DNA of 64,000 bases from Gnetum montanum (GCA_015680685.1 MNCI01010845.1:424393-488392), one strand, 5' to 3'. Shown: positions 48,334 through 61,264, counted from the stretch's first letter. Numbers and translations: made by a program. The notes: generated by a model from the sequence alone, not told the origin.

Positions 48334-51300
48334 ATGGATTCTGCATACGCAACCACGGCCTCCATGACCACAACTGACTCAGGTGCCACATCCGTGAATC
48401 CCGTCGCTACCATCGAACCAACTTCTGGTGTCATAGGACCTCAAGGACCATCATGCCATTCATTGAGATTATAGGGCAAAGATCCTGTATTCACCATCAT
48501 GACGCCTGAGGAATATAATTTTATTTATGTCAAGATCCAGGCAAAGCTTGCTCTTAGCCGAGCCGAGATCGAAGCGAAATGAAACTTTGAACTGATCCAC
48601 AGAGGGGGTCAAGATTTCACCCCTACCGCTTACGGCATTATCCCTCTAACTAAACATCATCATGAACTCCTAACCCAGCTGGTTATGGCTAGGATTCAGG
48701 CTTCACGGTCTATGCTAGAACCTCAGAACGGGGAAGAAGAGGAAGATGAACTTGCAGCCCAGTCTGAACATTCATACCACACTCTTAGTCCCCATACGTA
48801 CATAAATCCCATGTTTCCTCTCGCAGGAGAAGCCACCCACCTTAATCCAGCCATGACCACCCAAACCCACATTCCTGTCATTCCACAGGTTACTACGCAA
48901 TCATCTATCCTACAAGTGCAAATACCACCTCAGAATAACGTGGGGGGGCCTCATCGCCACATGTAATTAGCATTCCGTCAGTGGTACCTATGTCCACCGC
49001 ACCTTATTTCATTCCCCAAGTGCAACCTCACGCCATGTCTACGACCCGTCTGGTACAAAATCCAGTGCAAACCTTCTCATTGTCGCCCCCTACAAGGCAA
49101 TCCATTGTTCAGTCGCAGCAATCCGTTCAACAGCCTACGGTCGGTCAGTGGATCCCGCCCATCTCGCATAATCAATCTATGTTATACGGTGCGCAACCCA
49201 TAGCCGCACCTACTACGCACGTCCCACAAATAAACCCACAATATCCTTATAATTTCCATCCTACACACTCGGCAATAGCCAACCCCTTTGCTCAACCCAA
49301 TGGGTGGTGGCTTCCACAGGCTGCTCCATCCGTGGGGATAGCCCCTGTAGCACCACCCATCAGCCAAGCCATCACACAATTCCCATTGCTTGGCGCAGCC
49401 CTTCCTGTTCAACCCCCGGCTCCTCCTACGTAGACTTCTCCATTAACAGGCCTAAATCAAGCATTTTTACTTATTCAGATCCTAACTGAGGAGGTTAAAC
49501 GCCTTAAATCTGCTGGCACTGATACCATACAAATTATGGATTTCTATCAGGATGATCCCATCAGTCCAGTAGTTCCTATGCTGTCGTTGCCCCCGGGGAT
49601 GTCGTTACCCCATTTTACTAAATATAACAAGGAAGGGGATCCCAATGCTTACATGGTCACCTTCAGGTCTGAATCCTTATTATTGTAGCAGTGGCCTCAT
49701 ACGATCATCCGTGTCTTTGCAATGTCTCTAACAAGGAAAGCTTTGGACTGGTATCGAGCGCTCCCTCGCTCTTCCATCTCAACCTTGGAAGAGCTCCTAA
49801 CACAATTCGTGACTCACTTTAAGTACAATTTAAAGCCCGAAGTCACATTGGACCAACTTATGGGAGTAAAACAAGACCCGCTTGAGCCAGTCCAAAGGTT
49901 TATACAGTGATGGACTGCTACTTTGAACGAAATCCGTGAGCCTATCGCAGAAGCCCATTTGTTGGCCATTTTCAAAGGAGTAGTCAATGACTTCATTAAG
50001 TCTAAGCTATATTATCTTGCCCCTAGCTCCTTGAGTCAATCTTTTGCCCAAACTAAGAGCATCCAGGATGCTGCAGAGGCTAGCAAAGACCCAGCGTATG
50101 TAGCCTATAAAACTATCAACAATAAGGGTAAGGACAAGGGTAAAGCAACGACAATGACAGTACCTGCGCTGGCTGAAGGCGCTAAAAATAAGAACAAGAA
50201 GGCACCCGCAACATCCCCCGAGATCATGGCTAGTGCAAGTAGCACTAGTCATGACGCGTCTACCCCTGAAAAGCCCCCCCAACCAAAGCTAAACTTTGAG
50301 CGTAAAGATCGCTCAAAGTATACAGCCCTGCCTGTAAAACATTCGGAACTATTGAAACAGTTATTAGGGGTAGGATACATTTAGACTAAGAAGGTATCCG
50401 AAGAAGCTCTCCAGCGTCACAGACGTAATTGTGAATTGTTGAAGAATCCTTGTTTAGCCCTACCCAATGAACCACCAGTTCCAAGGTCTTTTAGGCTGGA
50501 CCGTTTCTGTGACTACCATCAGTTGTGTGGTCACGACACCGATTACTACTAGGCATTGAAGGATGACATTCAATGCATGATCGACGATGGTTCTCTCAAA
50601 CTAGACGGCAGTAGTCCAACACGTCCGGAAAACCAGGCGTTGCATGTGTACAAGGACCCGTTAAACGTAAATAATGCACCGTACACAATCAACGTGGTGA
50701 GTACGGATGGTGAAGGGAAGGTATCACCTAAACAGCCCTTTGTTTTATGCATACCTACTACTTCACCCCAGGGGGAAAGCTTTTCACCGGCAGCTAGTGG
50801 CATCCCGCGGCCACCCTTTATTATCCAAGAATCCTCTCCAGCTTTGACTCAGCCTCGTGCTAATAGTAAAGCTGCGGCCACGTCCGTGCCTACCCCTAAG
50901 GCACCTTTTATCCTTAGGGCTCCAAAACCATCGGCTGCTCCTTTTACGCAGGGGCAAGCTTCTATCCACCACCATCAATTGCCACCACATAAAAAAAGGG
51001 AAGGAGACGTGTCAGTCAATGCCACTAAAAACCATACTATGCTAGGCTTCACTAAGCCCAGGCCCTTGGCCTCTGTCCCTGCATCTGCACCTTCTGGGCA
51101 AGACAAGGGTACAGAAACACAGCCACCTCCCCTTGGCAGGAAGAAACATAACCCTCCGACTAACACTGTTCCGCCTCGGGAGATTCGTCTCTTGAGGCGA
51201 ATGGAAGAAGATAGAGGGGATAAACAACCCATCCGGGAAAGGGATCTCCTCGATGCGTTTACGTAAGTCAAGCAGGCTCTGAAATAGAAGAACACAATGT

Positions 51301-52132
51301 TGAGCCTCTATGACCTACTTATGACATCCCAAAAACACCATGAGGCTATGGTTCGTATGCTGACATCCATACCAGTGGATGAAAGCTTACTAGCAGAAGA
51401 GGAAGCAATACATGCTATCATGCTTCCTTCTGCCGCTGAGCAACCTAAACCAATCCCTTTGATCTTTCACGATGAATCCATCAAGGATGATCCCAAGAAA
51501 GGTCAAGTAATGATAGAGCCCATGTTTATTATCATTCGGGTTGGTCAATATTGAATCTAGAGGGTACACGTTGACGATGGCGTGGCTACGAATGTCATCC
51601 CTTATCTTATAGTGGATAAGTTGGGCCTAGTCGACCATATCAGTCCCACAACGACATTATACCTAAAGTCATTCAACGGGGCATGGGTGCAAGTCAAGGG
51701 GACGGTGCGTATCAAATTTGTGGTAGGTGATCAATTCCCGATGAACGCGACATTTCTCATTATCGAGGAGATGCCCGGTTTCAACCTGATCCTGGGGAGG
51801 TCCTGGCTAGCCCAATTGAGGGCAGTTTCATCACCAATACATCAAGAGATACATCTCCCTTACGCAGGGGAAGAAGTAGTGATACACGGTGACAAATCAC
51901 CCCTAGGACTGTCAACAACATAGAGGAGGAATGGGGTTCAGAGATCGAGATGCCTGAAGATCAAACTCATGTTCGAACTCCCGAACAAGCCGAAACGAAT
52001 GATGACAGCCTAGCCTGGGCCGACCTACCATTTCAGGAAGATGGTATGGAGGAGTCAGATAACAAATCTCCCCACCCTTACGCATCACTGAACGTAAAGG
52101 CCATCAAGAAACAATTGCGAATTAGCAATTGA
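48334..52132 (+). pseudogene. TE-J gag-protease
   Basis: Met 48334 starts MDSAYAT. Gag N-terminal block has TAG at 48472-48474 where TE-D has CAG, and TGA at 48580-48582 where TE-D has CGA. A run of seven Gs near 48942-48949 marks the only early frameshift; from about 48960 to 51923 one frame holds, with scattered stops. Gag core: FTKYNKEGDPNAYMVTF (about 49610-49660), RKALDWYRALP (about 49737). The Cys/His motif CDYHQLCGHDTDYY with ALKDDIQCMID (about 50508-50585) is the knuckle-like Tat pattern. Pro-rich linker, then protease VDDGVATNVIP (about 51573-51605) and FNLILGRSWLAQLRA (about 51780). The C-terminal tail at 51950-52132 is in another frame; its LPF motif matches TE-D. Forms the particle and processes it; inactive here. 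Confidence 0.85.
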
Positions 52133-52359
52133 TCTTAGTGGCATTTACGTGCATCATTACACTTCCACTAGTTTTCCGCTTACGCTTATCGAATTCGATT
52201 GACAGTTTTCGGTACACATGTATTTATGCTTTCTATCTATTATGCTATTTACATTCCTCATTTTATGCCATTTACGCTCATTGATTGCTATTAGTCACAT
52301 TAGCTCAATTACGCAGAAATCTACATTATTATCAATTACACTTCTAGACCTACATAGAT

Positions 52360-52500
52360 GGCCCGCAATGGCCTAAAACTAGCGATGGCCCACAATGGCC
52401 TTAAACTAGCAGAGGCTCGCAACAGCCAAAAACTAGCTAATCCGACTGTATCTTACGCAAACACTATGTAACGGCCCGCAATGGCCTTAAACTAGCAATT
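52360..52500 (+). repeat. TE-J motif array between protease and antisense gene
   Basis: Four to five copies of GGCCCGCAATGGCCTTAAAC followed by TAGCA, with variants. Equivalent in position and sequence to the TE-D array at 15820-16300. Confidence 0.75.
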
Positions 52501-52704
52501 TCATTCTACACCAACGCAACCCATCCAAAACTTTTAACAACTCTACGTATGCTTTGCATAAATAAAGACATAAAATTTAAAAAAAAGACAAAAAAACAAA
52601 AAAAATAACATTTAAAAGCATACAGAAAATATTATGATTAATCTCACCAACATTCATATGGCCATTGTCCAATTTCATCAATAAAACATGCATAAATCAT
52701 AATT

Positions 52705-55700
52705 ATGCATCCCCCCTGGTACCACTGTCACCCGTATCCCTTAGGTCTGCCTCTAAGCCTAATAAATCATCCTCAAGTGGGCCGACCCTTCTAGAAGGTA
52801 TTCCTGCATGAGAAATGTCATCTTCACGAGGTCCTTACTCTAACACTGGCTCCACAGGAGGACGGTCTTCGTCATTACGCTCTTCTTCCTGTACTTGCTC
52901 ACCACCCTATTCACCTTCTTCAACCACTCCTGGTACCTATATACAGTAAATACATCAGTAAAAGCCATCATTGGATAAATTAGAAAATTTGAATTCAATA
53001 ACACCCAAACTTACTCGTAATGGTCCTGCTTCCGTAGGAAAGGGGAGCTGATCTAAACTGATCCATAGGCGCTGCATAATTTCATCTTCAGTTAATTCAG
53101 ACCATACTCCATTTCCCAGAGCAGTTCCAGCCTTCACCTTCCCCTTCTCAACACTGGTCCATCGGGGCAGTTCAGGGAAGAAAGTAGGGATCGTGGTCTC
53201 ATCCCCGAGAAGAGAAATTTCTCTCTCCAGGGACGCGCTAACTATTACCTGCTCCTGGAACTTCTCAAAGGCTTTGGATGCACCAATGACGTCGAGGAAT
53301 ACCCACAAGGATTGAGCTTCAATGGCAGAATCTCTATAATGCTGACGATAAGAGAGACTCTCTCACTTATACAGATGCTTGTGATCTTTTTCCTTCTGCC
53401 CCCACTCTTGCACACTTGCGCAAAAATCCTTATAGTCTTGATTTTTCTAAGTCAATAGCTCTATTTGCATCCTCTGCTCCACCAATTCCTGACTGGTTTG
53501 CACGCTATTCCTAACTATGGTCCAATAGCGAGCATAGTTAATAATAGCCGTACTCCAATCCTCTTCACCCATTCCCCGTGCTTGCAGGGATTCACATCGC
53601 TATCTTAAGTCTCTGACCTCTTTGGTCAAAGATGCCCTTTCCTTCTCTGACCTCTGCAGTCTCTTCCAGAGGTCTTCATTGACACTTCGACTCTCCCATA
53701 AGGAGCGAGTCTAACGTAACGTACATTTATGCATTTCTTCATAAATGTTGCATGGCATGACCACCCCATCTGATGAAGGCTCCACTGTGTCCAAGTCAAT
53801 GGGCTCCGTAGGGCCCCATCGAAGGCGAGCTCCTGATAATAAACATTATCAAACATAAATAAAATGTTACAGTTGTATATTAAAATAAGCATAAAATAGC
53901 AACAACATACCAGCACCAAGATCGACGCGCTCGAGGTGCTCAATCATATCTTTGACAACACCTTCCATGAAGGCAAACTTGTCAGGAAATTCTCCCCACG
54001 CTCTGCTTACAACGGTGGACGTGGATTCGTCTTGTTCATCTGTAGCATAATTAAGTTAAAATTTTCAGTTATTAACAGAATGCTTTAAAAAATTCTAATA
54101 TGCTAATTACCTCTCCCTGATGTAGTGGGGGTGCATTAACATTTTCCACCTCCTCTCTCTCTTCACGCACAAGTGCCTGTGCATCGCTTATTCCAACAGC
54201 TGGGGCCTCCTCTTCCAAAACTAGGGCCCCTTCTCCACATCGTAATACCACTGCCCCTGTTTTAGGGGTCAACTGCTCCATAGGTCTCGCTATTCAGGTC
54301 ACATAAAACATTTAAAATAACTCAGAATACTCTGAATAGAGCTACGTAATACAGTAATTGACGTAATCTCCACTATGTCTCCATACTTACCAGGCGGAGG
54401 TTTACTCTGCTGAACTCTAACTTGTATACTCCTGTCCATGCCACCCGCTGGTTCCACAGGCATCTCGGTTAAGCGAGGCCTTTTTTGATGAACCGAGGCG
54501 TCCACTATCTCTGCCGCTAGGCACTTCCCCCATGACGCGTCACTGGTGTAAGTGGGAATCACCCCACCTACACTGTCAGGACCCTGCACTCGAGGCACCG
54601 CCAAATCGCTTGTCATTATAGACTAAGATTCCCGAATTCCCTCCAGAGGATCCTGTCCTTGGGTAGTGCTGAAAATATGGGAAATCCAAGGTTTGGATAG
54701 CTGGTCTCGGTCTTGCTGCACCCAGACCCCATTCTTCTAGATAACCAAAAATTCAGCAAATCACTGCAGGCAAGCTATGTAGAAGGAAAAATGCACACTG
54801 AAATGAGATTCAAGCTTCTGATGAAGCCTGACCATTTCAGTGCGTAATCCCTCTGCAAAATAGCTTGCCCAGTCGAACTCAGTTCCCTCTTCCATCACCT
54901 CCCACATGATACAGGCATGTTCTATAGTAAAGAACCTCCCTTGCGAGAGTTTTTTGGGGAAAGCCCAGGCCCAGAAGAGGGGATAGATAGTCTTGGCGAT
55001 TTCTAATTCAATCTTTTCACAAGGGATCCCCTTGGTCTCCTTCTTGGTCCCCAACCACTCCTCCAGCTCTTCCTGACATTTGACGCTCCTCCTCGCTTTT
55101 TCCTCTATGGGAAGGCCAGCAGAGGGGATGCCGAAGAGGTTAGCAAATAGCTGAGCGTCAATATCAAAATTCACATGCACGTGATGCATGCACATGCAAA
55201 AACACTCAGCCCTCTCGCTGAAGGAGTTGACCAGGGTTAACATTTCGCTAGTCGGGACATCAGGGGTTATGACCAGAAATAAATGCATTAGCCTCACTTC
55301 CCGTAGTTTGGTAACCAATGCAACTGGGGCCACCGCGTGACCGAGCCAACGTTGTGCCTCCTTAATGTCGCCATAGCGGAAAAGGAGGGTATTCACCTCG
55401 CGGCCAGAAATTGTAATGGTAATCTCCCAGGATTCCCTGACTGAACAACGCAAGACACATGTCTAAGTAGCAAAAACACTATTACGCAACATTTCAAAAA
55501 ACAAAACAAAAATAATATAGTACCCTGTAACTCACAGTAGCAACAAAACCTTACCAGGGCCAAATGGCAGAGTAAATAGAGGAAGTTTCCTTTGCACGTT
55601 CGTGATGGTAAGGGGTGGGTCCAAAGTTCACTTTTCATGCAACCACCCGAGGTTCTAACAATTCTTGAAGGAATCAGCATAACGGGTGGAATACTCATGA

Positions 55701-56780
55701 ATGTCGAAGCCCATCTACCCCATTACACCGGCACGTACATTGCTAGTGGAGGTAAACTCCTTTATCGTTGTCTCAGTCCAGGTCAATGTATCATTATTTC
55801 CCATTAATCCATTTTCATTAATAAAAAATCATGTATCATAAGACACATTATTATCTTACACAACACAAATCCATACATCGGAAACATATTGACAATATCA
55901 CCAATAAAAAAACTTACTCACCCGAATAATACACTGTGCCTGGTGGGTTCTAAAAGTAAGTTGAGACATGATGGGCCACGAACAGAGTATCTTACGCGTG
56001 GTAACAGCTAAACCTGGCCATTTCCCAGATCCAACTTAAGCGCCTCAACCCTCTGGCGCTAAGTTCGCGATCTTGGGGATGATCAGTATCGATGGTCCCA
56101 TCTGTCAAGAAAGCCAGGATTCCCTGCGTAGAACCCACTAATAGGTGCTCCAAAATAGTGCCAGCCACATCCCCCGATAGATGCAACCATACAATAATGT
56201 TGTAGTTACGCAGCAAGAACTGCAGAAACTCCAGTGCACCCCTTCGGAACCATATAGCCCTCCCCTGCAACCGAGTTCGAGGGGGAGGAACATTTGGCAC
56301 GATCGGGTTTATGCAACATAAAACCCCGACTATATCCAAGACGATTAGAACGGGTTTCAACATAATACTGTACAAACAAAAATAAACACATTATCGTCTA
56401 GGTTCCAATTACATGCTTAAACTATAGAAAATTTACAAATTACGCTCTAGCTATACAGCCAAAATCGCCTAAACCCTTGTAACAATACAAGGTTTGTCCC
56501 TGACAGTGGTGATAGACACAATACTATTGTATAAACCCTCGTTTTAATGCGAGGTCCATATCCTAAAACTCTGATTTACACAGAATGATGCAAAAAGAAT
56601 AAACACCGCAAAGAAGAAGCATATCACAAAAAGCAACACAAATAAGCCAGGGACGGCCTACCGATTCAGTGGAGTGACATCCCTAATTTCAACCAAAGCC
56701 TGCGAAGCATGCTGCAGGCTCCCTTGTACTTCATCTATCTTTCCTAATTTCTCGTTCTTCCCTCTTACTTTCGGTGTCAT
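52705..56780 (-). pseudogene. Antisense eight-exon gene inside TE-J (FCP1-like region, unknown domain, coiled coil)
   Basis: My exon model on the minus strand: E1 56780-56662 (MTPKVRGK start), E2 56367-55922, E3 about 55790-55555, E4 55462-54391, E5 54289-54111, E6 54039-53911, E7 53832-53015, E8 52936-52705. Introns are 70-300 nt with GT...AG ends, and phases agree at E1/2, E3/4, E4/5, E6/7 and E7/8. E5/6 is one base out of frame, next to a C-run; E2/3 is unclear. E2 and E3 resemble an FCP1/HAD phosphatase (KPVLIVLDIVGVLC; FLQFLLRNYNIIVWLHLSGD; NPPGTVYYSG), but the second Asp of the DxD motif is Val and the later DD is not present. E4 holds an unnamed domain (VNFDIDAQLFANLFGIP, LFWAWAFPKKL), perhaps related to plant transposon-associated proteins. 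E7 is coiled-coil-like; E8 is acidic. About twelve in-frame TAG/TGA/TAA stops occur, so it is probably dead. Confidence 0.65.
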
Positions 56781-56900
56781 TGTTGCAGTCTTCACGCCTT
56801 CACAAATAATGCGCTACAATCTTTTGCTCTTTCTCTTTCTCTCTGTGATAGCTGAGAATTCAAATTTGCGATGGCTAACAGCCTGTTTTCAAGGAGAACT

Positions 56901-56913
56901 ACCTACTTATATG
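56901..56913 (-). promoter_or_regulatory. Possible TATA box of the antisense gene
   Basis: Minus-strand CATATAAGTAGGT, about 125-130 nt upstream of the proposed start codon. The stretch between is GA-rich (GAGAGAAAGAGAAAGAGC), like a plant 5' untranslated leader. An in-frame TAG upstream supports the Met at 56780 as the first possible start. Confidence 0.4.
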
Positions 56914-57259
56914 CGAAATTAACCAACTTGATGCCCGATTTCAGCGAGACTTGCCCAAATGCTGGTGTTAGTATGAGCTGGAAAATAAAAATCAAGCCAT
57001 TAATTGTGACAGATATCACATGCGTTACGGTCCGAAAGAACCTAAAATACTACATCTTATCTCCTCGTAATCAGGTCGCATTAATTACAGACTGTTCACG
57101 AGGTTCAAAATTCAGTTAGCTTCTCACGCTCAGAGACGTCACATCACATCCTTTTTCTTTTAGAATAAACCAAGCCTTATTCATTAAATACTTATAGCAT
57201 CCAACTTAGCACTTTTCTAATTACTTTTACATTTGACGATTTTGCATGACAATTGACAA

Positions 57260-60200
57260 ATGGAAGAAACTTTATCTGCGTTCCTGGTTTTAACAAGTCC
57301 ACATGGAGAAATTATTAGACAACTTGATCCCACATTAGTAGAGACTAACCTTTCCCTTGATGACGCAACCATAGCAACATCAAAAACATCTCCAAACTGG
57401 CCAGAACAATCGACACGCACACTAGATCTGGAAGCTGGAGATGTAACCGAAGACCCCCTTAATGAGGTCTCTGTGGTTACGCATAGAGGTGAGACTAAAA
57501 CTCTTAAGGGTAGCTCCTTACTCGACCAAAAGACACATGATGACATAAGATAGGTCCTCCAGAACAACATCATGGTATTTGCATGGTCATACGAAGATAT
57601 GCCAGGACTAGACCCAAGGTTAATACAACACAACATAATCCTAGATCCCCATATCAAAGTAGTTAGACAGAAAGCACGAAAGATTAAGCCAGAAGTCGCG
57701 CTAGCAGTATGTGATGAGATCACAAAACTGTACTAGGCTAGTTTTATTCATGTGGTCGATTACTCAGATTGGGTATCTAACATTGTAGTTGTTCCTAAAA
57801 AGACCAGAGGGATACGCATCTGCATAGACTTCCGAGACTTAAACAAAGCTACAATCAAAGATAATTTCCCATTACCGAGTATCGACCAATTAGTGGATAC
57901 AACCGCTGGGAATGCGCTTTTATCCTTCATGGATGGCTTCTTAGGCTATAATCAAATAGGCATCAATCCAAAACACCAGCTGACAACCACCTTCATGATG
58001 CCCTAGGGGACCTTTTGCTACACCATGATGTCTTTTGGGTTAAAAAATGTCGGAGCTACGTATCAACGAGCTATGACATACATCTTTAGCGATTATCTCC
58101 TAGGGAGACTGAATGATTATGTTGACGATATAGCTGTTAAGTCTATAAGGTCAGAAGATCATTCGGAGGATCTGGAGTTAGTCCTTAAAAAATACTCTAA
58201 ATATGACCTCCGGCTCAACCCAAAGAAGTGCGTATTCGAAGTCAAAACCGGATGCATGCTAGGATTTGTGGTATCGAAAACTGGTATATGAGTAGACCCT
58301 AACAAAGTCAAAGCCATTGTTGAATTGATACCCCCTACAAATCTCAAGCAATTACGCGGATTACAAGGGAGGTTGCAATTTATCAGATAGTTTATCTTGA
58401 GATTAACAGATAAATTACACCCTATGCAACATTTTCTTAAAAAGGGGGTTAATTTCGAATAGACACACAATTGTCAGCGTGCATTTGATAGCTTGAAACA
58501 AGAGCTTCAATGCTTGCCAACAGTTTTCCCACCGCAAAGGGATCAACTATTTTACATCTACCTCGCAACTTCAGATGTAGCCTTAGCTGCATTACTTTGT
58601 CAAAAGGGGGATGATGGGTCAAAAGTACCCATCTACTACTTGAGTCATGCTCTATGTGCGTATGAAATGAGGTACAACGAAGTAGAGCATAATTGCTTAG
58701 CGTTAGTATTTACACTCAAGAAGTGCAGACATTATCTTTTCCGTAGCCAGGTCAACATTATCTGTAAAAATAACATCCTTAGGGCCATTACGCATAATCT
58801 ATACAAAAGTAGTAAAATAACTCGTTGGAAAGCTATCACAATAGAATTTGATCTGCATTACATTGGTGAATCTTCTACGAAAGGCCAAGCGATAGCTAAC
58901 CAATTAATAAAATCACCTATTCACAATCAGGCAATCATAGAGCCTGAATTTCCAGATGAACATGTACATAGTTTAAGCCCTATTTTAACAAGCCCCGATG
59001 CAATGTTATATTTTGATGGAGCTTCAACTGTTACAGGCGGCAGTGCTACTACAGTCATTATGCTATCACCTGAGGATGTGTGTCATCACGCTTACCACTT
59101 GACCTTTCCCTGTACGAACAATGTGGCAGAGTACGAGGGACTCCTCAGGGGATTATTAACTGCCAAAGAACTTGATGTTTGACATCTGGCAATTAGGGGC
59201 GATTCGATGCTTGTTATAAATCAAATCACAGGATTCTACGCCTATAAGGCTACACATTTACAGCCCTACTGCGATATGGCTAAAGATCTTTTGAAGCAGT
59301 TCACAACCATCGATGCCTAACACGTGCCACGAAATGATAACACACTGGCCGATGCACTGGCTACATTAGCCTTAAATGTGTCGTCGCACCTATTCGACAC
59401 CTGTCCTGCATTAATAACAGATTATGCAGATCCTATCATTCAGGCAACACAAATATCTTGTCTGCTCGAGTATAGAACGCCAGAGTGGTACGACAACATT
59501 AAGACTTACCTCTTGCATGGCGAACCACCACATGAGTTAACACGTGCAGAGAAAGACGCTATTCGCAAGTGAGCCAAGCAATACGTCATCATAGGAGATA
59601 GCACCCTCTGTAAATGCTCTTTTGATGGAGTGCTTCTTACTTGCATAGACAAGGACCAAGCACAACGTATAGTTGGTGAGGTTCACGAGGGATTATGTGG
59701 AGGACACGTAGCACCATGAGCCATGGCTTCTAAAATCCGTCGCTTAGGGCATTACTGGCCGTACATGGAAAAATATTGTCTTGCGAAGGTTAAAACGTGC
59801 GACACGTGTCAGCGTTACGCAAACCTTATACATGTGTCGCCTATAGAATTGCACATGACTCAGATCACATGGCCCTTTTAATGATGGAGACTAGACATTA
59901 TAGGGCCTATCACACTGAAATCTTCCGCAGGTCATAGCTTCATAATCACCGCTACTGAGTATTTCACAAAGTGGGTGGAAGCCATTCCCTTGTGGAAGAT
60001 CACATCTCACCAAATCTGTCATTTCATTCTAGATAATATTGTAACCAGATTTGGTCTCCCAATGACTATCGTGACTGATAATGGTCCACAATTTAGCAGT
60101 ACGGAAACCAAATCTTTCTGTGACAGTCTTGGCATCAAACAATCTTTTTCCTCACCTTATTACCCGCAAGCAAATGGTCAAGCTGAGGCAACAAATAAAT

Positions 60201-60727
60201 TCCTTATCAACATGCTCAAAATAATGCTCGATAGCAACAAGAGACGGTGGCATGAAAAGATCCTCTATGTGCTATGGATGTATCATACCACATGCAGAAC
60301 AACTATAGACAGTATGCCCTATAGCCTAGTCTATGGATCTGAGGTGGTGCTGCCCCTTGAATTACAAGTTCCTTCTCTGTGGATGGTCCTCTCCACAATT
60401 ATAAATGAGGCTCAACACACCGAGTCTCGGATCATGGATTTGGATTCAGCTGAGGAGAAGCGAATACAGACGCTTTATACCATCGAAAAGTATCAAGATA
60501 AGCAAAGGCAGAAGCATCGTCATAATCTTCAACAACGTCCAATCAAGAAGGGAGATTTAGTTCTCAAGGCTGTTCATGAACCAGTAGGCAAGTTCTCTGC
60601 AAACTGGGAAGGCCCTTTTTTGGTAGCTAATGTGTATGGCAACGGTGCATTCAAGCTAGCAGATATCAACAGCAATGAGTTACCGAATCCTGTAAATCAT
60701 ATATATCTAAAGCAGTACTACATCTAA
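57260..60727 (+). pseudogene. TE-J pol: RT, two RNase H domains, integrase
   Basis: One reading frame from 57260 to 60727, no frameshift, about fourteen stops. RT: DWVSNIVVVPKKTRGIRICI (about 57765), FPLPSIDQLVD, FMDGFLGYNQIGI (about 57928), catalytic YVDDIAVK at about 58120. First RNase H starts near 58550 (LATSDVALAALLCQ). Second RNase H starts YFDGAST near 59012, with NNVAEYEGLLRGL (about 59127), RGDSMLVINQI and LADALATLALN. Integrase: HEGLCGGH (about 59685), CDTCQRYAN, TEYFTKWVEAIPL, VTDNGPQF (about 60073), YYPQANGQAEATNK; end YLKQYYI. Stops include TAG at W codons (58004 region) and TAA/TGA where TE-D has CAA/AGA (59879-59884). The second RNase H is the mark of the Tat lineage. Confidence 0.92.
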
Positions 60728-60749
60728 GTGCATTTCCAGTGTTAACATT

Positions 60750-61260
60750 AGGTATGGCAATGATCGTCCGCTATGATGCTAAACTGGCAACAAACGTCCG
60801 CTATGACGTAAAACTGGCATTTCCTTCACGCGTCTGCCATGATGCTAAACTGGTAATGATTGTCCACCACGACGTAAAACTGGCAAGTTGCAACCGTCCG
60901 CTACGACGTAAAACTGGCAGTGTTGTAGAGGTCCGCCAAGATGAAAAATTGGCATTTTCTGCACGCGTCCACCATGACACTAAACTGGCGCCGGCTGTCC
61001 ACCATGACATGAAACTGGAACAGGTAAGTATCCTTCTGTTGAGACGTAAAACTAGCACAAATCTATCCCTGGGTCATGACATGAAAATGACACCCACAGC
61101 ATGATCTGCTAAGACCATAAATCAGCTCTACCATCGTCTGTTACGATGTAAAACTAGCATTTTTCAGTCCGCCCAGACTTTAAACTGGGACCATGGTCTA
61201 ATGAGACTTAAAACCAGCAACGATAGTCTACTAGGACTTAAAACTGGGACTTACAGCCTG
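60750..61260 (+). repeat. TE-J motif array after integrase
   Basis: About fourteen units, best at 60768-61020: GTCCGCTA, then GACGTAAAACTGGCA, with 6-18 variable bases between units. Later units decay to CTAGGACTTAAAACTGGGAC. Starts within 25 bases of the pol stop. Confidence 0.8.
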
Positions 61261-61264
61261 CCAT

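Noticed and set aside
50007-51295. Long minus-strand ORFs opposite TE-J gag-protease
   Set aside because: They overlap a clear gag-protease frame and show no conserved motif; shadows of the coding strand.
56674-57119. Plus-strand ORFs over the start of the antisense gene
   Set aside because: No domain, not in frame with pol; the minus-strand reading explains the region better.
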